Source: Streptomyces sp. NRRL B-1140 (GTDB taxonomy: Bacteria; Actinomycetota; Actinomycetes; Streptomycetales; Streptomycetaceae). Taken from it: 64,000 nt of DNA. Below the pieces are notes generated by a model. It was not told the DNA's origin. It searched no databases and saw only the letters and a list, made by a program, of their open reading frames with translations. The stretch lies in the NCBI RefSeq assembly GCF_001280065.1, contig NZ_LGEA01000101.1, positions 84,987 to 148,986 of the forward strand. The letters run 5' to 3'. This document shows, piece after piece, positions 52,314 to 60,731 of this stretch. Each line of letters begins with the position of its first letter. Position 1 is the first letter of the stretch. Both the position numbers and the translations under genes were made by a program.

Positions 52314-52895
52314 ATGAGCACCGCTGCCGCCACACCGTCCCGCACCGGACAGGTCCTCGCCGACCTGCTCCCCGCCTCCCGTGTCCGGGACGCGGCCCTC
52401 GTGCTCGGCGGCGCCGCGCTCACCGGCCTCGCCGCCCAGATCTCCGTGCCCGTGCCGGGTTCCCCGGTGCCGGTGACCGGCCAGACCTTCGCCGCGCTGC
52501 TCGTCGGCACGTCCCTCGGCGCCGGCCGCGGTTTCCTCGCGCTCGCGCTGTACGCCGTGGCGGGCATCGCGGGTGTGCCGTGGTTCGCGCAGGGCACCTC
52601 GGGCGTCGCCCCCTCCTTCGGTTACATCCTCGGCATGATCCTCGCCGCCACCGTCGTCGGCGCCCTGGCCCGCCGCGGCGCCGACCGCTCGGTGCTGCGC
52701 ACGGCCGGCGCGATGCTGGTGGGCGAGGCGATCATCTACGCCATCGGCGTGCCCTACCTGGCCCTCGCCACCGGCATGTCCGCCACCGCCGCGATCGCGG
52801 CCGGCCTCACCCCGTTCCTCATCGGCGACGCGCTGAAGGCGGCTCTGGCCATGGGTGTCCTGCCGACGGCCTGGAAGTTCGCGAACAAGCGCTGA
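52314..52895 (+). CDS. bioY: Biotin transporter BioY
   Basis: A 193-residue integral membrane S-component of the ECF-type biotin transporter. It has six predicted membrane helices. The family block SVPVPGSPVPVTGQTFAALLVGTSLGAGRGFLALALYAVAG and the motif GIAGVPWFAQGTSG are present. BioY alone or with EcfAT imports biotin. The ATG at 52314 has CGGAG upstream. No bioMN genes lie next to it. Confidence 0.95.
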   Translation: MSTAAATPSRTGQVLADLLPASRVRDAALVLGGAALTGLAAQISVPVPGSPVPVTGQTFAALLVGTSLGAGRGFLALALYAVAGIAGVPWFAQGTSGVAPSFGYILGMILAATVVGALARRGADRSVLRTAGAMLVGEAIIYAIGVPYLALATGMSATAAIAAGLTPFLIGDALKAALAMGVLPTAWKFANKR

Positions 52896-52910
52896 CACCG
52901 CAGGCGTTGC

Positions 52911-52953
52911 CGTGAGGCCCGCCGGGGGCGCGATGCCCCCGACGGGCCTCACG
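52911..52953. terminator. Bidirectional terminator
   Basis: CGTGAGGCCCG(CC)GGGGGC with complement GCCCCC(GA)CGGGCCTCACG, between the converging bioY and LPxTG genes. Confidence 0.8.
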
Positions 52954-52983
52954 GCGTCCGTGCCCGCCCGGCAGCCGTCGGAT

Positions 52984-53709
52984 TCAGGCCTCCTGAGTTC
53001 CCGGTCGCCGCCGTTGCGACCACCACAATCCGGCCACACCCGCCGCGAGCAGCGACGCGCCGGTCGCGCCCAGCGGCAGCAGATCGCTCGCCGGACCGGT
53101 CTTCGGCAGTTCCTTCCCGCCCGGCCCCGCCGGCTCGTTGTCGGTGCCGAGCAGCAGGGGTGTGGCGGGGGCGTCCGGCGACGGGTTGCTCGTGCCGAAC
53201 GGCACGGGGCCCTGCTGCCAGAACGTCTTCTTCCCGTCGCCCGTCTGCACGGGCAGGCAGATCCTCCCGCTCTTGCCGAGGTCGAACGTCGCGTCGACGG
53301 CGTACGACTTCGACTCACCGGCCGCGAGATTGTCGATCGGGCATGCGAATCCGCTGTTCGAACCTTCCGGAAGTTCCTTCTCGGGTATCTCCGAACACCC
53401 GCCGACCCCCTTGACGGCAAGCCCGTCGAAACCGACGACCAAGAGCCTGATCTTCCCGCTGTCCTTGTTCCCCTCGTTCTTCACCGAGGCGGTAATCGCC
53501 GTCTTTTCTGAACTGTTGTCGACCGAGATCTTCCCGGGCAGTGTCGTGGTCGGCTTCACCCCTGCCGGGGCTGCGTCAACCACCTTTCCCCCCTTGCTGC
53601 TTGCGGGTCCGTCGTCTTCCGCGCCGGCTGTTCCGGAAAGGATCATCACCGCCGAGAAAGATGCCATGACCAGCGATGCCGTGATCGACATCGTGTGACG
53701 AGAACTCAT
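52984..53709 (-). CDS. LPxTG-anchored cell-wall protein (sortase substrate)
   Basis: A 241-residue exported surface protein. The signal peptide runs residues 1-30 (MSSRHTMSITASLVMASFSAVMILSGTAGA). The central region (about 50-185) is beta-rich with two conserved Cys in GGCSEIPEKELPEGSNSGFACPI. The C-terminus has LPKTG, a hydrophobic segment and a positively charged end (WWSQRRRPGTQEA), the sorting signal for sortase. The ATG at 53709 starts the signal peptide. Its promoter region is shared with the divergent Ser/Thr kinase gene. Confidence 0.9.
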   Translation of the reverse strand: MSSRHTMSITASLVMASFSAVMILSGTAGAEDDGPASSKGGKVVDAAPAGVKPTTTLPGKISVDNSSEKTAITASVKNEGNKDSGKIRLLVVGFDGLAVKGVGGCSEIPEKELPEGSNSGFACPIDNLAAGESKSYAVDATFDLGKSGRICLPVQTGDGKKTFWQQGPVPFGTSNPSPDAPATPLLLGTDNEPAGPGGKELPKTGPASDLLPLGATGASLLAAGVAGLWWSQRRRPGTQEA

Positions 53710-53905
53710 GTTCGTCCCCCTTGCGTCCCCCTGGGCTGCGCCTGAATTCGCAGCACTGAAAGAGGTACCACAAGATTTCCCCGCACTATCCTGGTACGGC
53801 ACGAAGTGTGACCGTTGTGTTTCACTGGAGACGGTCGCGGCGTCGTGGAGGGGGTGCAGCGAATTGCCGGGGAATGCGAACAGCGGTGGTGTTCCAGGGG
53901 TATTG

Positions 53906-55789
53906 GTGGCGGGGCGCTATCGGTTGGTCGAGAGTATCGGCCAGGGGGGAATGGGACGGGTGTGGCGAGCCGTCGACGAAATACTCGACCGGCTCGTCGC
54001 CGTCAAGGAAATGCGGATCGACGGACTCGACGCGGAGGACAGCAGGACCCGCCGTGAACGCACCCTGCGCGAGGCCAGGGCCACGGCCCGGATCGACCAC
54101 CCCAACGTCGTACGGGTCTACGACGTCGTCGACGAGGGCGAACGCCTGTGGATCGTCATGGAGTTGGTGGCGGGCCGCTCCCTGGAACGGATCCTCGCGG
54201 AGAGGGGTTCGCTGAGCCCCGGAGAGACGGCCCGCATCGGACTCGGTCTGGTCGCGGCGCTGCGGCAGGTGCACGAACGGGGCGTACTCCACCGTGACAT
54301 CAAGCCCGGGAACGTCCTCGTGGAACACGCGGACGGCGTGGCCGGATCCGGACGCGGCAACGGCAGCGGTTCCGGCCCCGGACGGCGCGTCGTCCTCACG
54401 GACTTCGGCATCGCGGCGATCCAGGACGCCAAGGCACTGACCATGGTGGGCATGCTGGTCGGCTCGCCCGACTACATGGCCCCCGAGCGCATCTCAGGCC
54501 GCCCCCAGGGCCCGCCGTCCGACCTCTGGTCGCTCGGCGCCACCCTCTGTGCGGCCCTGGGCGGCCGCTCCCCGTTCTCCCGCGACACCACACTGGCGAC
54601 CCTGCACGCGGTCCTGTACGAGGAGCCGGAACTCCCCGCCGCCTCAGGCCCGTTGCGGGACATCCTGACGTCCTTGCTGGCCAAGGAACCGTCGGCCCGC
54701 CCGGACCTGGAGACTCTGCAGACGGCACTGGAGCCGGTGGGATTCCCGGCCTCCATACCTACGGTGGCGGATGAGGAGCGCTCGCCCCGTCCGGATCCCG
54801 CCCCCGACCTGCCCACCACCCTCGGCGGACAGCGGGCAGCCCCGGAACCGCAGCCACAGGCAACGTCCCCCGCACCTCCACCCGCGCCCGCACCGGACCC
54901 CGCCCCCCTCCTCCCCGCGCCCCGGGACCCCCGCAGCCCTGCCCCCGTCCCGGAGCCGCACCACCACCCGCACCCCGCACCCACGACGACGTCCGCGAAT
55001 TCCCAGACCCCCGTCTCCCTGACGCGCGCCCAGGCGGAGACCGAGTGCCGCCCTCAGCCCACGCCCCAGCCGATGCCGCCGGGCGAACTGCCCGGCCCGC
55101 CCACTCCGGCCGCGCCCCGCCGCCACCCCGGTCGCCGTACGGCGCTCACCGTGGCGGCGGCCACTCTCGCCGCCGCCGGAACCGTCGCGGCGATCCTGCT
55201 GGCGACGTCAGCGGGACCACCAGGCGACGGCGACGAGACTCCCCGCGCGGGATCCTCGGCGTCCGCACCGGCCACCACAAGCGACACCACCGGGAACACC
55301 AGTGGAGCCACCACCGCGGACACCACCCCCTCGCCCACCGTCGAGGGCACCGCCAGGCCGCAGACCCTGCCGCCCGGCACGCACCGGGAGGCCGGTGGTT
55401 TCGCCTGGGCGACACCCGACGGCTGGCGGCGGGACGTGAAGACGGGCGCGGAGGTGCACTACACCTCCCCGGACGGCTCCCAGGAGCTGGTCGGCAAGTC
55501 CTCCCTGGCCCGCGGCGACCTGCTGGAGACCTGGCAGACCTCGGAGCGCAACGCCCAGCAGGGCCAGGACTACCGCAAGATCCGCCTGGAGGAGACGACG
55601 TTCCGCGGCCACCCGGCGGTGGTGTGGGAGTACACCTTCACGCTGAAGGGCGTCCACTGGCACGCCCGCCTGCTCGGCTTCGACGTGACCGGCAAGTCGT
55701 ACCAGGTCAACACGTGGTACGAGGCCGGGATCGAACAGGAGGCACTCGCCACCTACGAGAAGGTCAGGAACAGCTTCACGGTGCTGTAG
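53906..55789 (+). CDS. Membrane Ser/Thr protein kinase (PknB/Pkn-type)
   Basis: A 627-residue Hanks-type kinase. The kinase domain is at residues 1-270: glycine loop IGQGGMGRVWRAV, catalytic Lys in LVAVKEMR, HRDIKPGN with the catalytic Asp, and the DFG in VLTDFGIAAI. A long Pro-rich linker (about 285-405) follows, a membrane helix (about 410-432), then an extracellular C-terminal domain (450-627) without PASTA repeats. The GTG at 53906 is chosen because AGGGG lies 5 bases before it and the kinase core starts at once; a longer N-terminus is possible. Divergent from the LPxTG gene. Confidence 0.9.
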   Translation: MAGRYRLVESIGQGGMGRVWRAVDEILDRLVAVKEMRIDGLDAEDSRTRRERTLREARATARIDHPNVVRVYDVVDEGERLWIVMELVAGRSLERILAERGSLSPGETARIGLGLVAALRQVHERGVLHRDIKPGNVLVEHADGVAGSGRGNGSGSGPGRRVVLTDFGIAAIQDAKALTMVGMLVGSPDYMAPERISGRPQGPPSDLWSLGATLCAALGGRSPFSRDTTLATLHAVLYEEPELPAASGPLRDILTSLLAKEPSARPDLETLQTALEPVGFPASIPTVADEERSPRPDPAPDLPTTLGGQRAAPEPQPQATSPAPPPAPAPDPAPLLPAPRDPRSPAPVPEPHHHPHPAPTTTSANSQTPVSLTRAQAETECRPQPTPQPMPPGELPGPPTPAAPRRHPGRRTALTVAAATLAAAGTVAAILLATSAGPPGDGDETPRAGSSASAPATTSDTTGNTSGATTADTTPSPTVEGTARPQTLPPGTHREAGGFAWATPDGWRRDVKTGAEVHYTSPDGSQELVGKSSLARGDLLETWQTSERNAQQGQDYRKIRLEETTFRGHPAVVWEYTFTLKGVHWHARLLGFDVTGKSYQVNTWYEAGIEQEALATYEKVRNSFTVL

Positions 55790-55822
55790 GCACGGCTCGG
55801 GGCTCGTGAGGGGCAACGAAAA

Positions 55823-55862
55823 GGGGCCTGTGGTGCGCGCGACAGCACACACCACAGGCCCC
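55823..55862. terminator. Bidirectional terminator
   Basis: GGGGCCTGTGGTG and CACCACAGGCCCC, perfect 13-base arms and a 14-base loop, between the converging kinase and permease genes. Confidence 0.82.
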
Positions 55863-55893
55863 CGTCCGAGACGAACGGCGAGCGGCCGCGGGA

Positions 55894-57384
55894 TCAGCCG
55901 GCCGACACCTCGTTCCGCTCCTCACCCTGGGCCTGCGGGACGTCGGCGGCCGTACGCTCCCCGCGCACCCCCTTCTTCACGAAGGCGATGACGAGCACCA
56001 CCGCAGCGACGAGCAGCGACAGCAGGATGGTCTGACGCCCGTCGTGCTCGGTGTCGGTGAGCATGTAGCCGAGGATGAACACGATCAGCGCGGCGGTCGC
56101 CCAGGTCAGGTACGGGTACAGCCACATCTTCACGACGAGCTTCTCGGGCGCCTCGGCCTTGATGATCTTCCGCATGCGCAGCTGGGAGAAGCAGATCACC
56201 AGCCAGACGAACAGGGCGACCGCGCCGCTGGAGTTCACCAGGAAGAGGAAGACGGAGTCCGGGAACTTGTAGTTGAAGAACACGGCCACGAAGCCGAAGG
56301 CGACCGACGCGAGGATCGCCGTGCGCGGCACACCGTTGGAGGTCGTGCGGGCGAAGGCCTTCGGCGCGTCACCGCGCTGACCGAGGGAGAAGGCCATGCG
56401 GGAGGCGGTGTAGAGGCCGGAGTTCAGGCAGGACAGCACCGAGGTCAGCACGATGAAGTTCATGATCTGACCGGCGTGCGCGATGCCGAGGGAGTCCAGC
56501 GCGGCGACGTAGGAGCCGTCCTTGGTGATGGACTTGCTGTCCCAGGGCAGCAGGCACACGACGACGGCGATCGAGCCGAGGTAGAAGACGGCGACACGCC
56601 AGATGATGCTGTTGGTGGCCTTGGTGACGGCCTGCCGCGGGTTCTCGGACTCACCGGCGGCCAGGGTGGCGATCTCGCTGCCCATGAAGGAGAAGACGAC
56701 GAGCAGCACACCGGTGAGGATGGCGCCGGCCCCGTTGGGCAGGAAGCCGCCGTGCGCGGTCAGGTTGCTCACCCCCGCCTGCTCGCTGTCCACGCCGGGC
56801 AGCAGCCCGAACACGGCCAGTCCGCCGATGACGATGAACGCCGCGATCGCGACGACCTTGATGCCCGCGAACCAGAACTCGAACTCACCGTAGGAGCCGA
56901 CGGACACCAGGTTGGTGGCGGTCAGCACCAGCATCACGATCAGGGCCCAGCCCCACTGGGGCACGGCCGGTATCCAGCCCTCCAGGATCACCGCACCGGC
57001 GGTCGCCTCGACCGCCAGCACGACGACCCAGAAGAACCAGTACAGCCAGCCGATGGAGAAACCGGCCCAGGACCCGAGGGCCCGGTCGGCGTGCGCGGAG
57101 AAGGAACCCGAGGTGGGGTTGGCGGCCGACATCTCACCGAGCATCCGCATCACCAGCACCACGAGCGTGCCGACGAGGGCGTACGACAGCAGGATGCCGG
57201 GCCCGGCGGTGGCGATACCGGAGCTGGACCCCACGAAGAGTCCGGCGCCGATGACACCGCCGATGGCGATCATCGACAGATGCCGGTTCTTGAGCCCGGC
57301 CTGCAGTCCGGAGCCCTCGGCTCCGGGTTCTCCGGGCCCTCCGGGGTCGTTTCCGGTCTTGTTCAGAGTCGGCTGCGAGGTCAT
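55894..57384 (-). CDS. Amino acid permease (APC family), second copy
   Basis: A 496-residue permease with about 12 helices. It is a close relative of the protein at 44010-45392: both share LxxRHLSMIAxGGVIGAGLFVG, MLGEMSAAxPxSGSFSAHAxRA and EFEFWFA. The ATG at 57384 (MTSQPTLNK) is chosen. A charged cytoplasmic tail (about 40 residues) is longer than in the first copy. The substrate is probably an amino acid or GABA. Single-gene unit with an AT-rich upstream region. Confidence 0.92.
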   Translation of the reverse strand: MTSQPTLNKTGNDPGGPGEPGAEGSGLQAGLKNRHLSMIAIGGVIGAGLFVGSSSGIATAGPGILLSYALVGTLVVLVMRMLGEMSAANPTSGSFSAHADRALGSWAGFSIGWLYWFFWVVVLAVEATAGAVILEGWIPAVPQWGWALIVMLVLTATNLVSVGSYGEFEFWFAGIKVVAIAAFIVIGGLAVFGLLPGVDSEQAGVSNLTAHGGFLPNGAGAILTGVLLVVFSFMGSEIATLAAGESENPRQAVTKATNSIIWRVAVFYLGSIAVVVCLLPWDSKSITKDGSYVAALDSLGIAHAGQIMNFIVLTSVLSCLNSGLYTASRMAFSLGQRGDAPKAFARTTSNGVPRTAILASVAFGFVAVFFNYKFPDSVFLFLVNSSGAVALFVWLVICFSQLRMRKIIKAEAPEKLVVKMWLYPYLTWATAALIVFILGYMLTDTEHDGRQTILLSLLVAAVVLVIAFVKKGVRGERTAADVPQAQGEERNEVSAG

Positions 57385-57555
57385 GGAACGGATTTCCTTT
57401 GCGCCGGGGAGCTGTACTTCCGTACGGCGCCGCACCAGCCGCACGAAAGGGGTGTTTCGCGGCAGCGCGGTGTACGGGTGGCTCGTACGAGCGGTGTACG
57501 AGCCGGTCCAGTGAATCGGAGGCGAACGAATAGGAGAACCTTTGAATCCAGATTG

Positions 57556-57584
57556 TTACTTGAGGTTTTCCTGAGGTTCAGTAA
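57556..57584. promoter_or_regulatory. AT-rich repeat element upstream of permease and rpiB
   Basis: TGAGGTTTTCC (57561-57571) and TGAGGTTCAGT (57572-57582) are direct repeats with an exact 11-base period, flanked by TTACT and AGTAA. Such a period is typical of OmpR/PhoP-type response-regulator sites. It lies in the 279-base spacer between the divergent permease and rpiB genes. The rest of the spacer (57385-57663) is unremarkable. Confidence 0.4.
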
Positions 57585-57663
57585 TGGGGCTCACAGTCGC
57601 CTCAGTTTTTTGTGAGCGCCACCCCGCGCGCCTTCCCCGAAACACCCGTGTCACACTCGTCCC

Positions 57664-58149
57664 ATGCGCGTGTACCTCGGCTCGGACCATGCGGGCTACG
57701 AACTCAAGAACCACCTCGTCGAGTGGCTGAAGGCGGCGGGTCACGACCCCGTCGACTGCGGCCCGCACATCTACGACGCCCAGGACGACTACCCGCCCTT
57801 CTGCCTCCGCGCAGCGGAGCGCACGGCCGCGGACCCCGACGCCCTCGGCGTCGTCATCGGCGGCTCGGGCAACGGCGAGCAGATCGCCGCGAACAAGGTC
57901 AAGGGTGTCCGGGCGGCCCTCGCCTGGAGCGAGGAGACGGCGTCCCTGGGCCGCCAGCACAACAACGCGAACGTCGTCGCGGTGGGCGCGCGCATGCACT
58001 CGCAGGACGAGGCGACGAAGTTCGTGGAGACCTTCCTCGGCACCCCGTTCTCCGGTGACGAACGTCACATCCGCCGGATCGACATGCTGTCGGCCTACGA
58101 AACGACCGGCGACCTCCCCCCGATCCCTCCGCACCACCCGCAGCAGTAA
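57664..58149 (+). CDS. rpiB: Ribose-5-phosphate isomerase B
   Basis: A 161-residue RpiB/LacAB-family isomerase interconverting ribose-5-phosphate and ribulose-5-phosphate, cytosolic. Active-site features are LGSDHAGYELK with the conserved D-H, G-G-S-G-N-G-E phosphate loop, and NNANVVAVGARM. Length is normal. In M. tuberculosis (from memory) rpiB lies with nei2, Rv2466c and pepN. Here the same genes are present but separated from the Rv2466c homologue by about 28 kb. Confidence 0.95.
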   Translation: MRVYLGSDHAGYELKNHLVEWLKAAGHDPVDCGPHIYDAQDDYPPFCLRAAERTAADPDALGVVIGGSGNGEQIAANKVKGVRAALAWSEETASLGRQHNNANVVAVGARMHSQDEATKFVETFLGTPFSGDERHIRRIDMLSAYETTGDLPPIPPHHPQQ

Positions 58150-58163
58150 CCCACCGGACCCCG

Positions 58164-58189
58164 CGCCCCGGCCCGGAGAAGCCGGGGCG
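58164..58189 (+). terminator. Hairpin after rpiB
   Basis: CGCCCCGGC-CCGGAGAA-GCCGGGGCG, a 9-base stem 14 bases past the rpiB stop. Confidence 0.6.
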
Positions 58190-58272
58190 GCCGCGGGGGC
58201 AGGGGCCGACTCCGGGCCCGGCAGGGAGTGGGGGCGAACCCCCCGAGGGGTGCAGGGGACGCAGGCCCCGCC

Positions 58273-58450
58273 GGGGTCCGGGGCGGAGCCCCGTGACCCC
58301 GGCCTCGTGAGTAGCTGTGTCCGGTGGGCGGGCAGAACCCGGGGTCCGGGGCGGAGCCCCGTGGCCTCGGCATCGTGAGGAACCGTGTCGGCCGGGCGGG
58401 CAGAACCCGGGGTCCGGGGCGGTGCCCCGCGACCTCAGCCTTCCGCCCCC
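58273..58450. repeat. Three tandem copies of a 68-bp intergenic unit
   Basis: The block GGGGTCCGGGGCGG recurs at 58273, 58341 and 58409, giving an exact 68-base period. Each copy contains GGGGCGGAGCCCC or a variant, able to form a hairpin, and a less conserved part with CTCG..GTGAG. The third copy ends early. The repeats lie between rpiB and the glycosylase gene (gap 58150-58492); nothing else is seen there. Confidence 0.65.
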
Positions 58451-58492
58451 GCAGGCCCGGCCGGGCAAAGGCGACGTTCACAAGGAGCACCC

Positions 58493-59302
58493 GTGCCGGA
58501 AGGCCACACCATCCACCGCCTCGCCCAGGACTACGCCGCCGCCTTCCTCGGCACACACCCCCGCGCCACCAGCCCCCAGGGCACATTCGCCCCCGCCGCC
58601 ACCCTCCTCACCGGCGCCGAACTCACCCGCACGGAAGCCCACGGCAAGCACCTCTTCCTCGGCTTCCGCGACACCGACTGGATCCACATCCACCTCGGCC
58701 TGTTCGGCAAGGTCACCTTCGGCCCGGCCCCCGAGCCGCCCCCCACCGGCACCGTCCGCCTCCGCCTGGCGAACGACACCACCTACGTCGACCTGCGGGG
58801 CCCCACCACCTGCGCCCTCATCACGCCCCCGGAGAAGCAGGCGATACACGACCGCCTCGGCCCCGACCCGCTCCGCGGCGACGCCGACCCGGACCGCGCC
58901 CACCGCCGCATCACCCGCAGCCGTACGACGATCGCCGCCCTCCTCATGGACCAGAAGGTCATCGCCGGCGTCGGGAACGTCTACCGCGCGGAGGTCCTCT
59001 TCCGGCACGGCATCGACCCGTACCGCGCCGGCAAGGACATCACCCCCGCCGAGTGGGACGCGATCTGGACCGACCTCGTCGACCTCATGCACGAGGGCGT
59101 GCGCAACAACCGCATCGACACCGTCCGCCCGGAGCACACCCCGGAGGCGATGGGCCGCCCGCCGCGCGTGGACGACCACGGCGGCGAGGTGTACGTCTAC
59201 CGCAGGGCCGGTCTGCCCTGCCATGTCTGCGGCGGCGAGATCCGCACCGCCGGTCTCGCCGCCCGCAACCTCTTCTGGTGCCCGGCCTGTCAACGCCCCT
59301 GA
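58493..59302 (+). CDS. Fpg/Nei-family DNA glycosylase
   Basis: A 269-residue bifunctional DNA glycosylase/AP lyase of the Nei2 type. The mature N-terminus PEGHTIHRLA carries the catalytic Pro and Glu after removal of the start residue. The zinc finger at the C-terminus is C-H-V-C...C-P-A-C. The helix-two-turn-helix region contains KVIAGVGNVYRAEVLF. It removes oxidised bases from DNA. The GTG at 58493 follows AAGGAG. It lies downstream of rpiB as in mycobacteria. Confidence 0.93.
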   Translation: MPEGHTIHRLAQDYAAAFLGTHPRATSPQGTFAPAATLLTGAELTRTEAHGKHLFLGFRDTDWIHIHLGLFGKVTFGPAPEPPPTGTVRLRLANDTTYVDLRGPTTCALITPPEKQAIHDRLGPDPLRGDADPDRAHRRITRSRTTIAALLMDQKVIAGVGNVYRAEVLFRHGIDPYRAGKDITPAEWDAIWTDLVDLMHEGVRNNRIDTVRPEHTPEAMGRPPRVDDHGGEVYVYRRAGLPCHVCGGEIRTAGLAARNLFWCPACQRP

Positions 59303-59318
59303 AAGGAGCGGGCGTCCG

Positions 59319-60569
59319 TCAGAACCCGTGCGGCAGCCACGGCGCCACCGCCGACCCGAACCCGAGCGACGCCTCCGCCAGCGCCCCCCGCCGGATCTCC
59401 CGCACCCGGCCCGCCGCCGCCAGCGCGGCCAGCGACACGCCCCCAAGGTACGCCGCTCCCAACTCCCGCACGGACAGGGCGAGATCCGCCGCATCCGTCG
59501 TACGCTCGCAGGACGCCCCCTTCGGGTCTCCGGTCAGCCGCCAACGCCCGGCGTTCCACGGGCAGAACGCGTCCTCCACCTCGAACACCACATCCACCGG
59601 GGCCTGATACGTCCGCGCCTCCAGCGCGGCGCCCACCTCCACCGGCCGCACGTACAGCGAGTCCCGGAACCACGGATGACAGCGTCGCTGGTCGGACACC
59701 AGGTACTGCCACGCGTCGTCCACCGGACGCGACCGCACGGTCACCTTCGAGGTCAGGTCGATCCCGAACAGGAAACGCCACAGCGCCGCTTCGGCCGCCG
59801 GGGCCAGCGCCGCCAAGTCCTCCACGACCACCTTGCCGTTGGACCCGGACAGTTCCCATTCGGGCTTGACCCGGTACCGCGCGTACCCGACCGTCTCCCC
59901 GTCCCGCTCGGCGAGCACGCACTGCAGAGGCGACGCCCCCTCCCGTCCACCCTCCGGATCGAGCACCCCCAGCCGCTCCCAGCCGGGCCGCCGGGCCAGC
60001 ATCCCGGGCCGCTCCGGAACCAGCCGGGCATACAACGCCTCGCACACGTCGAGAACATCGGCCGGCGCCGCGTACCGCACCCGTACGTCATCCGTACCGT
60101 CCGGCACCGACAGCCCGACCCGGGTGGTGTCGATCTCGGCGGCCAACGACAGGGTCGCGTTGCCGTATCCGAACCGCCCGTAGATCGCCGGCTCGGAGGC
60201 GGTGAGTACCGCCAGCGGCTCTCCCCATGCCCGCACGTCGTCCAGCTGCCGCCGCATCATCGACGTCAGCAGGCCGCGCCGGCGGTGCGTGGCGGCCACG
60301 CCGACCATCGTGACGCCCGCGACCGGCAGCGACGCGCCGCCGGGCACGGTCAGCCGGAAGCTGAAGGCCCCGGCCGTCCCCACGCACTCGTCGCCGTCCC
60401 AGATGCCGAGGGAACGGTCGTACTCGGTCAGCGAGCGCCACAACTCCCGCTCCTCGGCTGACTCCGGCACCCCTCCGAAGGCCCGGAGCAGGGTGTCGTA
60501 CCACTTGTCCCAATCGTCCTGCCGCAGGACCCGCAGACCGGGCGAAGGGGCGTTCCCGTCAGTTGCCAT
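59319..60569 (-). CDS. Eis-like GNAT N-acetyltransferase
   Basis: A 416-residue protein with two GNAT-type domains and an SCP2-like C-terminal domain, as in Eis. The N-terminal part has VTMVGVAATHRRRGLLTSMMRRQL, the acetyl-CoA binding motif with R-x-x-G-x. The C-terminal half is related to sterol-carrier-protein folds. Length is typical of Eis (about 400-410). Eis proteins acetylate aminoglycosides or other amines; the physiological substrate here is unknown. The gene converges with the glycosylase, separated by 16 bases. Confidence 0.9.
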   Translation of the reverse strand: MATDGNAPSPGLRVLRQDDWDKWYDTLLRAFGGVPESAEERELWRSLTEYDRSLGIWDGDECVGTAGAFSFRLTVPGGASLPVAGVTMVGVAATHRRRGLLTSMMRRQLDDVRAWGEPLAVLTASEPAIYGRFGYGNATLSLAAEIDTTRVGLSVPDGTDDVRVRYAAPADVLDVCEALYARLVPERPGMLARRPGWERLGVLDPEGGREGASPLQCVLAERDGETVGYARYRVKPEWELSGSNGKVVVEDLAALAPAAEAALWRFLFGIDLTSKVTVRSRPVDDAWQYLVSDQRRCHPWFRDSLYVRPVEVGAALEARTYQAPVDVVFEVEDAFCPWNAGRWRLTGDPKGASCERTTDAADLALSVRELGAAYLGGVSLAALAAAGRVREIRRGALAEASLGFGSAVAPWLPHGF

Positions 60570-60731
60570 GAGCCATGCCTACCAGGACGATGCGGGGCGG
60601 GCGAGGCATTTTCCGCCGGGCGGAGGCAGGGCCGAGCACGGTGAAGTTCACTGTGATGTCGGCCCTCGGACGGGGGACAAGTGGGACCTCCCGTGCCAAG
60701 GGGCTGGTCCGATGGATAGGGTCCCGAACTA

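Noticed and set aside
53708..53905. Longer N-terminus of the Ser/Thr kinase from the upstream in-frame start
   Set aside because: The extra 66 residues are not kinase-like, run over the start of the divergent LPxTG gene and lack a good ribosome-binding site.
29589..57384. 28-kb block as a classical genomic island
   Set aside because: No integrase, tRNA-derived repeats or att sites are visible at its ends, and its base composition matches the surroundings, so only the disrupted gene order is reported.
58273..58450. Possible CRISPR array
   Set aside because: Three copies with 68-base period but no unique spacers between identical short repeats, and no cas genes anywhere in the window.
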